From JBCBRD01 sp039819885 (lineage in GTDB: Bacteria > Pseudomonadota > Alphaproteobacteria > Rhizobiales > Hyphomicrobiaceae): a stretch of DNA of 34,116 bases. The translations under genes were made by a program, and so were the position numbers. Shown here piece after piece: positions 23,960 to 31,969 of this stretch. The first letter of the stretch is position 1, and each line of letters opens with the position of its first letter. The stretch spans positions 1 through 34,116 of the forward strand of contig JBCBRD010000006.1 in assembly GCA_039819885.1 (NCBI GenBank), read 5' to 3'. The notes beneath the pieces are model-generated. The model was not told where the DNA came from, searched no databases, and saw only the letters and a program-made list of their open reading frames with translations.

Positions 23960-26900
23960 GTGGTGGGATCGCAGAGATGTCGCGCTATGTTGAACTTCAG
24001 GCGACAAGTAATTTCTCGTTCCTGCGTGGTGCCTCGCATCCGCAAGAACTGGTGGCGACAGCTTCGTTGCAGGAGCTATCAGGTATCGCCATCACAGATC
24101 GTAATACGCTTGCCGGTGTCGTGCGCGGGCATGTGCAGGCAAAAGAGCTTGGGCTGCCTTTTATCGTAGGCTGTCGGCTCGATCTCAAAGATGGTCCAAG
24201 CCTGCTTTGCTATCCGACAGACCGGGCGGCCTATGGACGTCTCTCGCGGCTTTTGAGCCATGGCAAGCTCAATGCTAAAAAAGGAGAATGCTGTCTCACG
24301 TTTGAAGATGTTTGTGCCCATGCAGCAGGGCAGATTTTTATTCTACTGCCAACACATGACTGGAAGCATGAAGATCTTTTGGATACGGCGCGCACAGTCA
24401 CCGATTCACTTGCAGCTCCCTGCTTTCTAGCAGCTCATCACGATTATCGTGGTAACGACCGCCGCCGTATCGCCGAACTCGATGTCATCGCAGCCAAGAG
24501 CGGGACGCCGCTGATCGCAACCGGGGATGTGCTCTATCACACGTCGGTCCGCAGGCCGCTACAGGATGTTGTCACCTGCATCCGCGAGCATTGCACAATC
24601 GCTGATGCCGGTTTTCATCTGAACGCCAATGCCGAACGTCATCTCAAATCACCGTCCGAAATGGCAAGGCTCTTTGCTGGTTATGAAGCAGCTCTCGAAC
24701 GAACGATCGAAGTTGCCGAAAGTTGCCGGTTTAGCCTCGACGACCTGCGCTACAATTATCCAAGAGAAGCCGTGCCGCAGGGTAAGACACCTCAGCAACA
24801 TCTAGAGTGCTTAACCTGGAGTGGGGCACATCAGCGTTATCCGAATGGCATTCCGCAAAAGGTCTGCGATACGCTGCGAAAAGAGCTTGCACTCATTGAT
24901 GAGCTGAATTTTTCGCTCTACTTCCTGACCGTACACAACATCGTTCGCTGGGCTCGCCAACAAGAAATTTTATGCCAAGGTCGTGGGTCTGCTGCCAACT
25001 CGGTTGTTTGTTATTGCCTTCATATAACCTCGATCGATCCTATGGAAATCGATCTTCTGTTTGAGCGTTTTATTTCGCGAGAGCGTGGAGAGCCTCCGGA
25101 TATCGACGTTGATTTCGAGCACGAACGTCGCGAAGAGGTCATGCAGTACATCTACGATCACTATGGCCGCGAACATGCCGGCATCGCAGCCACCGTTATT
25201 AGCTATAGGCCACGCAGCGCCATCCGTGAGGTTGGCAAGGTGATGGGACTTTCTGAAGATGTTACTGGCGCGCTCGCTGGCACGGTCTGGGGTGCGTCCG
25301 GTGACGGTTTCTCAGAAAAACGTGTTTGTGAAGCCGGCTTAAACCCTTCCGATCCAAAACTTCAACGCACGGTGGAGCTGGCAACAGAACTGCTCGGCTT
25401 TCCCCGCCACCTCTCGCAGCATGTTGGCGGTTTCGTTCTGACAGACGACCCACTTTGCGAAGTGGTACCGATCGGCAATGCAGCTATGAAGGATCGCACC
25501 TTCGTCGAGTGGGACAAGGACGACTTGGACGCGCTTGGTATCCTCAAAGTCGATGTGCTGGCCCTCGGTATGCTCACATGCATTCGCAAATGCCTGGATT
25601 TGCTCAAGACGCATTACGGAGAAGACCGTGACCTCGCGAGCTTCTTTCCAGCTCATGACAAACCGACTTTCGACATGATTCAGAAAGCGGATACACTCGG
25701 GGTCTTTCAGATTGAAAGCCGGGCGCAGATGAGCATGCTGCCACGTCTCAAGCCTGAAAATTTTTATGATCTTGTCATTGAGATCGCCATCGTGCGTCCA
25801 GGACCAATCCAAGGTGGCATGGTGCATCCTTATCTTAGACGGCGAAAGGGCTTGGAGACAGCCGATATTCCCTCGCCCAGCCCTAAGTATGGTGACCGTG
25901 ACGAGTTAAAGAACGTTCTTGGCAAAACTCTTGGTGTGCCGCTCTTCCAAGAACAGGCCATGAGCCTTGCGATGAAAGCGGCAAAATTCACATCGGCCGA
26001 ACTCAATGGGCTGCGCCGCGCCATGGCAACCTTTCGGCGCGCAGGCACGATCCACACCTTTGAAGACCTCATGATCACGCGCATGACAGCACGTGGTTAC
26101 GAAGAAACGTTCGCCCGACAGTGCTTCAACCAGATAAAAGGGTTCGCGGAATACGGGTTTCCTGAAAGCCATTCGGCAAGTTTTGCTTTGCTTGCGTATG
26201 TTTCGTCCTGGCTCAAATGTCATCGCCCTGAAGTGTTTGCCTGCGGTCTGCTCAATTCCCAGCCTATGGGATTTTATGCACCAGCCCAGATCGTTCGTGA
26301 TGCCCGCGACCATGGTGTCGATATTTATCCGGTCGATATAAATATGAGTGACTGGGACAATACGCTTGAACCGATTGATCATAAGCGCTGCGCGCTGCGT
26401 CTGGGCATGCGGCAGGTTGATGGTATGAACCGGGATTTTGCAGAAGAAATCGTGTCAAACCGCAATGAGCGTTATGGCAGTATCGAAGAGATTCATTGGC
26501 GCAGCGGCGTTCCATCGAGTGCGCTTGAGAAATTGGCCGATGCTGATGCATTTCGTTCGATTGGGCTTGATCGCCGCGCCGCGCTTTGGAATGTGCGTGG
26601 TCTTGCCAAGGCAAAACCATTGCCACTGTTTGCCCATGCGCAAGCTGTCGAGGTTGGCGAAGACGCTGATGTCAGGCTGCCAGACATGCCACTCTCAGAG
26701 CATGTCGTCGCTGACTATCAGACTCTCCATCTCTCGCTCAAAGCGCATCCCATGGCCCTTTTGCGAGAACACTTTAATGACATAGGGTGTGTGACGACCA
26801 AAAAGTCTCATGAACTCGCGAACGGAACACGTCTCACCCTCGCTGGCGTCGTGCTCGTGCGCCAGCGACCGGGGACTGCAAAGGGCGTCATGTTTATGAC

Positions 26901-27207
26901 GCTCGAAGATGAGACCGGCGTTGCCAATGCCGTTATCTGGCCAAAGACTTTCGAGACGTTCCGTAAGGTTGCTATGGGAAGCAGGCTTGTCGTCATCCAT
27001 GGCCGCATTCAATCCCACGACAATATTGTTCACATTGTTACAGAACGTCTTGAAGACCATAGCCAAGCGCTTCGGCTTCTTTCGGAAACGCATTTGAACC
27101 CACCCCTCAGCCCTGCCGACGAGGTGGTCAACCCCGTCCACGAACGCACCCCCCACCGCCATCCCCGCAACGTCCGCATCATCCCCAACTCACGGGATTT
27201 CCACTAG
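23956..27207 (+). CDS. dnaE2: error-prone DNA polymerase DnaE2 (ImuC)
   Basis: A 1083-residue C-family polymerase, the catalytic subunit of the SOS mutasome. Order of domains: PHP domain from YVELQATSNFSFLRGASHP, palm with acidic motif PDIDVDF (381-387; D382, D384) and D533 in LKVDVLALG, fingers with SRAQMSMLPRLKP and FAEYGFPESHSASFALLAYVSSWLK, then a C-terminal OB fold (LTLAGVVLVRQRPGTAKGVMFMTLEDETG). It is shorter than replicative DnaE, as expected for DnaE2. The ATG at 23956 overlaps the imuB stop as ATGA, implying translational coupling; ATG 23977 (MSRYVELQ) is an alternative start. The stop codon is embedded in a terminator-like hairpin. Confidence 0.95.
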   Translation: MSGGIAEMSRYVELQATSNFSFLRGASHPQELVATASLQELSGIAITDRNTLAGVVRGHVQAKELGLPFIVGCRLDLKDGPSLLCYPTDRAAYGRLSRLLSHGKLNAKKGECCLTFEDVCAHAAGQIFILLPTHDWKHEDLLDTARTVTDSLAAPCFLAAHHDYRGNDRRRIAELDVIAAKSGTPLIATGDVLYHTSVRRPLQDVVTCIREHCTIADAGFHLNANAERHLKSPSEMARLFAGYEAALERTIEVAESCRFSLDDLRYNYPREAVPQGKTPQQHLECLTWSGAHQRYPNGIPQKVCDTLRKELALIDELNFSLYFLTVHNIVRWARQQEILCQGRGSAANSVVCYCLHITSIDPMEIDLLFERFISRERGEPPDIDVDFEHERREEVMQYIYDHYGREHAGIAATVISYRPRSAIREVGKVMGLSEDVTGALAGTVWGASGDGFSEKRVCEAGLNPSDPKLQRTVELATELLGFPRHLSQHVGGFVLTDDPLCEVVPIGNAAMKDRTFVEWDKDDLDALGILKVDVLALGMLTCIRKCLDLLKTHYGEDRDLASFFPAHDKPTFDMIQKADTLGVFQIESRAQMSMLPRLKPENFYDLVIEIAIVRPGPIQGGMVHPYLRRRKGLETADIPSPSPKYGDRDELKNVLGKTLGVPLFQEQAMSLAMKAAKFTSAELNGLRRAMATFRRAGTIHTFEDLMITRMTARGYEETFARQCFNQIKGFAEYGFPESHSASFALLAYVSSWLKCHRPEVFACGLLNSQPMGFYAPAQIVRDARDHGVDIYPVDINMSDWDNTLEPIDHKRCALRLGMRQVDGMNRDFAEEIVSNRNERYGSIEEIHWRSGVPSSALEKLADADAFRSIGLDRRAALWNVRGLAKAKPLPLFAHAQAVEVGEDADVRLPDMPLSEHVVADYQTLHLSLKAHPMALLREHFNDIGCVTTKKSHELANGTRLTLAGVVLVRQRPGTAKGVMFMTLEDETGVANAVIWPKTFETFRKVAMGSRLVVIHGRIQSHDNIVHIVTERLEDHSQALRLLSETHLNPPLSPADEVVNPVHERTPHRHPRNVRIIPNSRDFH

Positions 27208-27246
27208 ATCGTTTCCGCTTTAGGCGGAAGCGATCTTGGTTTTTTC
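27206..27246 (+). terminator. rho-independent-type terminator of the SOS cassette
   Basis: Arms AGATCGTTTCCGC (27206-27218) and GCGGAAGCGATCT (27224-27236) pair over 13 positions with one G-T wobble around a 5-nt loop, followed by TGG and a run of T (27240-27245). The left arm begins within the dnaE2 stop codon. The same kind of sequence is common as a dispersed palindrome in alphaproteobacteria, so it may have been recruited. Confidence 0.7.
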
Positions 27247-27285
27247 GCTCACGGGCCCAACCGGCCTATGGGCCTGGCCCTACGT

Positions 27286-27328
27286 CATGTCGGAGACATG
27301 CTTCCAGCATGGTGCGGCGCCCGCGCCG
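27286..27328. repeat. cluster of short overlapping hairpins
   Basis: CATGTC-GGA-GACATG (27286-27300) overlaps CATGCT-TCC-AGCATG (27297-27311); they share CATG, so only one can form at a time. CGGCGC-CC-GCGCCG follows at 27315-27328. All arms are perfect. The dense structure without coding potential looks like a mosaic intergenic repeat element. Confidence 0.55.
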
Positions 27329-27345
27329 AAACTCAGTCGCGGTCA

Positions 27346-27378
27346 TAGAGCGTTTCGATCGACGTCTGAAACGCTCTA
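27346..27378. repeat. inverted repeat TAGAGCGTTTC / GAAACGCTCTA
   Basis: Perfect 11-nt arms at 27346-27356 and 27368-27378 enclose an 11-nt loop. It sits 40 nt beyond the stop of the leftward TIGR02302 gene, so it could end that transcript, though no T-run follows on the minus strand. It resembles dispersed alphaproteobacterial palindromes. Confidence 0.6.
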
Positions 27379-27418
27379 GTTATCGAAGTTGATGCCTAAC
27401 GGCCACGGCTGTTGAACG

Positions 27419-30169
27419 TTAGAAACGGCGTAGCAGGCGTTCGATGTATTCGAGTTCTTGGGACGGCCTAAGTGGATCGCCAAGCCGGTTGCGTAGTTCC
27501 CGCAGGATTTCGCGGGCGCGCTGGATGTCGATCTGGTCGGGAACCTTGACGGATGTGCCTTGGTCTGGCCCCTCGGAGCGTTGGGGACGACCCAGAGGGT
27601 CACGTGGCGCATCGCCATTCTGGCCATAGCGCTGTGGAGAATTTTGCTGCATTTGCTGCGCCATTTCCTCAGCGCCCTGCCGCATTTGATCAAGAGCACG
27701 GGCTTGCTCGCGCGTGGCCCTGGCCAAGTCACCATTGTCGAGTGCCTGCTCGGCATTCTCCATGGCTTGCTGCGCATTTGCGAGTTGCTCTGGCGAGGGA
27801 TTACCCTGCTTGCCCATGTTCTTTTGTAGTTCGGAGAGCCGCTGACGTAGTTCGTTCTGGCGACTGCGCAGACCCTTTTCGTCAGTCCCTTGGCCCGATT
27901 GTCCGCGCTGACCTTGTTGACCAGGTTGGCCCTGCTGTCCGCTTTGGCCTTGTTGCCCTTGCTGACCCTGTTGGGGTCCACGCGGGCCACGGCGTTGACT
28001 GCCGCTCTGTTGTTGTCCCTGCTGGCCTTGTTGACCGCGTTGCCCCTGCTGGCCCTGTTGCCCTTGCTGGCGCTGCTCGCCGAACGTGTCGTCCATCAGC
28101 TTTTGTTGTTTGCCGACAAGATCGCCCAAGTCCTTCATAGCCTGCTGCATCTGTTTGGACTGTTCAGACTGCTGGTTGGCCATCTGGCCCTGTTGCATCC
28201 GATCCAACAGGTCACGCATCTCGCTCAGCATCTGCTGTGCCTGCTCGCGCGCCCCGCTTTTGGCCATGTCCTCGAGTTCTTTCATCATGCGGTCGAGGTC
28301 TTGTTGGCTCATGAACTGGCTGTTTTGGTCCTGCCCGTTCTGCGGCTGCATGGGATTGTCCTGCGCCTGCTTTTGCAGTTGCTGCATGTAGTCATTCATC
28401 GCCTGGCGAAGCTCTTTCATCGCCTCTTCGATTTCGGCTTCGGTCGCGCCGTCTTCCAAGAGTTTGGACAGCTTATCCTGGGCTTCGCGCAGGCGCCGTT
28501 CCGCGTCAGACAGGTCGCCGTCTTCGATCCGAAGAGCGATGTGCCAGAGCTGCTCAACAATGCTGTTGCGCCGCGCACGTGTTGGTTCGCGCTGCAAGCG
28601 GTAAAAGACCGTCCGCAGGCCAAGGTAAACCTGTACGTCGTCAATAAATCCCTCTGGCTCAAGCGTCAGCGCATCGATGGCCTTGATCACCTGGGGGCGA
28701 TAGCGCGGATCTTCCACAAGCTTGCGCCGCTGTTCGACGACGGCGCGGGCCAGCGGTTTCGTGAATTGACGCTCGGGAAGCTTCAGTTTGATAGGCTCAC
28801 TCTTGCCGACCTTTCCTGCAACATCTGTTGCGACGAGCGTCATCTCGACGTTGAGGCCGGACCACGGGTGCGTGCCGACTTCCAGATGCGTAACGGCTTC
28901 ACCTCCGGCGGCCTCACCTCGTGGCACGCGTAACGTCAATTTCGGTGGGCGCTCAAGCGGTGGGCGGGGACCAGTGAGGACGTTTTTACGTGCCCACGCT
29001 GTCGAAGGATCGAGCTCGTCGCTCTCAGTCCGGACAAGATTAGTACCGGCCTCCGCAACGCCGTAGTCGTCCTCAATCTTGTAGGTCAGCTTCATTGAGC
29101 CGCGGCGCGTAATCTCAGGATCTTTCGTCAATGCGATGACCGGGGCGGTATCTGGATCAACTGCGAAGGTCCATCTGGCGGCTTCAGACTCCGAGATCAG
29201 CAACCTGACGCGGGCATCCTGAGTAAGTTTGTGGCGGATTTCGACCACACCTGGGTTTTGCACCAATGGTCCATCAGGCGCGGCAGCACCGAGCAACACG
29301 GGCTCATTGCCCTCGGTAAGGATCTCAAGTTTGACGTCGTCCCGCGTCACACCTGTGGATCTGGCAATCAGGATGCTGCCTTCGGGAACATCCACAAACT
29401 TTGCGCTATCGGCTGCCAATACGAGGTCTTGCGGTCGCCCACCGTCTGCCAGCATGACTGGTGGTTTCCGTGTGTAGGCAGGCGGCGCGACCCAGGCATC
29501 AATGCGGGCACGCGCTAGCAGCTTGGCGGTCCGGAATTCGAATGCCTCAGCGACACGATCGCTTGCCCGTTCTCCGAGGAATCCAACGCCCAAGGCAACG
29601 CCAAGGATGATCAATGCACGCAGCGCCAGTGGATCTCGACGTGCGGTGTCTGGCTTCGGTGAGCCAACACGCAACCGCTTTAGTTTTTCTGCGAGGCGTT
29701 TGCGGTGTGCTGACCACACCGCACGCGTTGTTGGATCCGTCGAGCTGGAACTCAGCGTGTCTTCGTAGCTGGTTGCCGGGCGATGGGGCACACCGGAGGT
29801 TCGTTCAATCCGCCGGATCGCATCATCGTGTGAAGGCCATGGCGTCATGAGCAGAAGTATCAACCCAGCGACGAGGCCGATGCCGAAGAGCGACAAAACC
29901 GCAATGTGGGTGGTCTGATCCAAAGACGGCCAGACACCAAGGAGCGACGTGAGGAAGAACGCTGCTGCGACGCCTAAAATTGGCCAAATGCGCGGCCAGA
30001 GGCGCTCGAAGTACAGCGCGAGTTTACCCCAGTAAACTTTGCGGTAGAGGATTGTCCCCGCTTGGTCTGGTTTGGCGAAGCCGGGCTGCACGGCGTCTGG
30101 CTGGCGCTGTGCAGCAGGACTAGGGTCATGCTGTTCCGATTTGCCACTTTGCTGGTCGTTGGCCGTCAT
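27419..30169 (-). CDS. TIGR02302 family (DUF4175) membrane protein
   Basis: A 916-residue protein of the alphaproteobacterial TIGR02302/DUF4175 family, function unknown. Two helices lie at about 58-82 and 88-110 and a third at about 182-200 (LALRALIILGVALGVGFLG). A long region of beta-rich repeats follows, with WVAPPAYTRKPPVML at about 228 and DDYGVAEAG near 360. Residues about 540-690 are helical and charged with Gln-rich coiled-coil character. Residues about 695-760 are an almost pure Gly-Gln tract of GQQGQ units, with Arg and Pro interruptions. A second helical part ends the protein (PDQIDIQRAREILRELRNRLGD). GAGG lies 7 nt before the ATG. It is downstream of lysA on the same strand with 179 nt between. 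Confidence 0.92.
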   Translation of the reverse strand: MTANDQQSGKSEQHDPSPAAQRQPDAVQPGFAKPDQAGTILYRKVYWGKLALYFERLWPRIWPILGVAAAFFLTSLLGVWPSLDQTTHIAVLSLFGIGLVAGLILLLMTPWPSHDDAIRRIERTSGVPHRPATSYEDTLSSSSTDPTTRAVWSAHRKRLAEKLKRLRVGSPKPDTARRDPLALRALIILGVALGVGFLGERASDRVAEAFEFRTAKLLARARIDAWVAPPAYTRKPPVMLADGGRPQDLVLAADSAKFVDVPEGSILIARSTGVTRDDVKLEILTEGNEPVLLGAAAPDGPLVQNPGVVEIRHKLTQDARVRLLISESEAARWTFAVDPDTAPVIALTKDPEITRRGSMKLTYKIEDDYGVAEAGTNLVRTESDELDPSTAWARKNVLTGPRPPLERPPKLTLRVPRGEAAGGEAVTHLEVGTHPWSGLNVEMTLVATDVAGKVGKSEPIKLKLPERQFTKPLARAVVEQRRKLVEDPRYRPQVIKAIDALTLEPEGFIDDVQVYLGLRTVFYRLQREPTRARRNSIVEQLWHIALRIEDGDLSDAERRLREAQDKLSKLLEDGATEAEIEEAMKELRQAMNDYMQQLQKQAQDNPMQPQNGQDQNSQFMSQQDLDRMMKELEDMAKSGAREQAQQMLSEMRDLLDRMQQGQMANQQSEQSKQMQQAMKDLGDLVGKQQKLMDDTFGEQRQQGQQGQQGQRGQQGQQGQQQSGSQRRGPRGPQQGQQGQQGQSGQQGQPGQQGQRGQSGQGTDEKGLRSRQNELRQRLSELQKNMGKQGNPSPEQLANAQQAMENAEQALDNGDLARATREQARALDQMRQGAEEMAQQMQQNSPQRYGQNGDAPRDPLGRPQRSEGPDQGTSVKVPDQIDIQRAREILRELRNRLGDPLRPSQELEYIERLLRRF
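27890..28085. repeat. low-complexity Gly-Gln tract inside the TIGR02302 gene
   Basis: Tandem 9-nt-like units (plus strand CTG-TTG-ACC/CCC type) encode repeated GQQ and GQ on the minus strand. The units vary at codon third positions, so the tract looks selected at protein level and not recently expanded. Confidence 0.7.
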
Positions 30170-30263
30170 AAAACGTCCTCGGCTGCTGTCGCGCGTTTCA
30201 GGAGCTAGTTGGGGTGAAATGCCTCCGCATCCTGCCCGGTGCCCGCCGCGCCTGTGCTTAAGC

Positions 30264-30276
30264 TGTTAGGCTAACA
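30264..30276. repeat. short perfect inverted repeat between lysA and the TIGR02302 gene
   Basis: TGTTAG-G-CTAACA is a perfect 6+1+6 palindrome in the 179-nt gap. It could be an operator for the downstream gene or a small hairpin; no regulator is indicated. Confidence 0.3.
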
Positions 30277-30348
30277 CGCCCGTGCGGGTGTCGCGCAATT
30301 ACAAACCGGCAACGTTTTTGTGAGTCTCTTGCACAAAATGCAGGATAA

Positions 30349-31620
30349 TCAGGCTTCCAGCCAGGGCGGAAGCGCATCCAGCGCGATGACCTCATCGACA
30401 TCCACCCGGGGACGGATGACGGCATATTCTGCACCGTTTACCATCACTTCCGGCACGAGAGGCCGCGTGTTGTATGTGGATGACATGACAGCGCCGTACG
30501 CTCCGGCCGACATCACGGCAAGAAGGTCACCCTCGGCAAACTGCGGCAACATGCGCTTTTCTGCCAGGAAATCTCCCGTTTCGCAGACGGGACCAACAAC
30601 ATCCTGCAAGCTGGTTTCCGCTTCATTCTTGCTTTCGGAAACGGCCCAAATGTCATGGTGGGCCTCATAGAGCGTCGGGCGGATCAAGTCGTTCATTGCA
30701 CCGTCGACAATCGTGAACGTCCGATCTCCGCCGGACTTTGAAAACACGACACGGCTGACGAATATTCCCGCATTTGCTGCGATCATCCGGCCGGGCTCGA
30801 AGACGTACTTGAGGCCAAGTGGGCCTAGGATCTCACGCACGATGGCTGCGTATTCCGTCGGGTGCGGTGGAATATCGTTTGTGTGCTTGTAGGGAACGCC
30901 CAAGCCGCCGCCCAAATCCAGGTGCTGGAGATCATGACCATCCGATCGAAGCAGCGTCGCCAGCTCCGCCATGCGAACAAATGCATCTCGAAATGGCTCT
31001 AAGGTCGTGATCTGGCTGCCAATATGCATGTGGATGCCAGTGACGCGGATGCCAGGCAGTGTTTTTGCCTTGGCGTAGGCTTGTTGAGCCGTCTCAAACG
31101 GGATGCCGAATTTGTTCTCCGCTTTGCCCGTTGAAATCTTGGCATGTGTTTTCGCGTCGACGTCCGGGTTTACCCGTAAAGCAACGTTTGCGACGTGGTC
31201 GAGGCTGGATGCGACTTCGCTGAGCGCCAATAGCTCTGGCTCACTCTCGACGTTGAAACCCAAAATCCCTTCATTGAGGGCATAGGCCATTTCCTCGCGC
31301 GTCTTGCCGACACCTGCAAAAATGATCTTTTCGGGTGCAACTCCGGCAGCTCTTGCGCGCTTCAGTTCCCCCACTGAGACCACGTCCATGCCAGCGCCCA
31401 TCTCAGCGAGTGTGCGCAGAACAGCCTGGTTGGAATTGGCCTTCACAGCAAAGCAGAACAGTGACTCATCGTCTTCGAAGGCGTCAGCGAGAACCGTGTA
31501 GTGGCGCTGGAGCGTCGCTGTCGAATAGCAGTAGAACGGCGTCCCCACAGCATCGGCGATGGTCGCGACACTGACGTCTTCAGCGTACAGCACGCTGTCA
31601 CGATATGAGAAATGATGCAT
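30349..31620 (-). CDS. lysA: diaminopimelate decarboxylase
   Basis: LysA decarboxylates meso-diaminopimelate to lysine, the last step of the pathway. The 423-residue PLP enzyme has the cofactor lysine K60 in FCFAVKANSN, the phosphate-binding HLDLGGGLGVPY, EPGRMIAANAG and IHMHIGSQI. The cross-subunit catalytic cysteine is C346 in CETGDFLAE. The N-terminus MHHFSYRDSVLYAEDV is typical of alphaproteobacterial LysA. It lies 82 nt downstream of lptM and forms a block argH-lptM-lysA on the minus strand. Confidence 0.97.
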   Translation of the reverse strand: MHHFSYRDSVLYAEDVSVATIADAVGTPFYCYSTATLQRHYTVLADAFEDDESLFCFAVKANSNQAVLRTLAEMGAGMDVVSVGELKRARAAGVAPEKIIFAGVGKTREEMAYALNEGILGFNVESEPELLALSEVASSLDHVANVALRVNPDVDAKTHAKISTGKAENKFGIPFETAQQAYAKAKTLPGIRVTGIHMHIGSQITTLEPFRDAFVRMAELATLLRSDGHDLQHLDLGGGLGVPYKHTNDIPPHPTEYAAIVREILGPLGLKYVFEPGRMIAANAGIFVSRVVFSKSGGDRTFTIVDGAMNDLIRPTLYEAHHDIWAVSESKNEAETSLQDVVGPVCETGDFLAEKRMLPQFAEGDLLAVMSAGAYGAVMSSTYNTRPLVPEVMVNGAEYAVIRPRVDVDEVIALDALPPWLEA

Positions 31621-31702
31621 TAATTTTGGACTTCAGCACGCAACTTGTGAGTTGGCGCGGTGTGTTTTTGCGTGGATGGCACAAACGGACGGAGTTATCG
31701 GC

Positions 31703-31912
31703 TTAGCGCAGGAGACCGTCGAGCACAAACCCACGGTGTGGTTTTGGCTTAGCCGCTGAGTTTTCAGCTGTTTCACCACCTTCTGCCGAGGTCGCGGACC
31801 CACCGGCCTGAGCCGCCTCTGGTGCTTTCAGCGAGCCACGCACACCGCATCCAGTCACCACAAATACTGTGAGGCTCAAGCATACGCCAACGGTTGCGAA
31901 CTTTTTGAACAT
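31703..31912 (-). CDS. lptM: LptM-type small lipoprotein
   Basis: A 69-residue precursor with a lipoprotein signal: basic MFKK, hydrophobic VGVCLSLTVFVV, lipobox VTGC with the lipidated Cys at residue 22. The mature start CGVRGSLKAP fits the short CGqkGPL-type motif of LptM (formerly YifL). In E. coli LptM helps assemble the LptD-LptE lipopolysaccharide translocon in the outer membrane. The rest is a low-complexity Ala/Gly/Glu linker. It sits between argH (57 nt upstream) and lysA, the position seen for lptM near lysA in many Proteobacteria. The assignment rests on motif, size and context. Confidence 0.85.
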   Translation of the reverse strand: MFKKFATVGVCLSLTVFVVTGCGVRGSLKAPEAAQAGGSATSAEGGETAENSAAKPKPHRGFVLDGLLR

Positions 31913-31969
31913 GCGTACCCATCCTGATGCGCGCCGTCGCGGATCTGCATTACGCTTAGCGCTGCTGGC

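Noticed and set aside
20610..27400. Possible att repeat made by integration into tRNA-Leu
   Set aside because: I saw no second copy of the tRNA 3' end near 27200-27400 or elsewhere downstream in the window, and no integrase gene.
27890..28085. Tandem repeats resembling a CRISPR or minisatellite
   Set aside because: Units are about 9 nt, have no spacers, and stay in the frame of a protein-coding Gly-Gln tract.
27890..28933. Leu-rich forward reading frame of 347 codons that looks like a membrane protein
   Set aside because: It is the complement of the Gly-Gln and coiled-coil coding part of the TIGR02302 gene; the Leu richness comes from reading CAG codons backwards as CTG.
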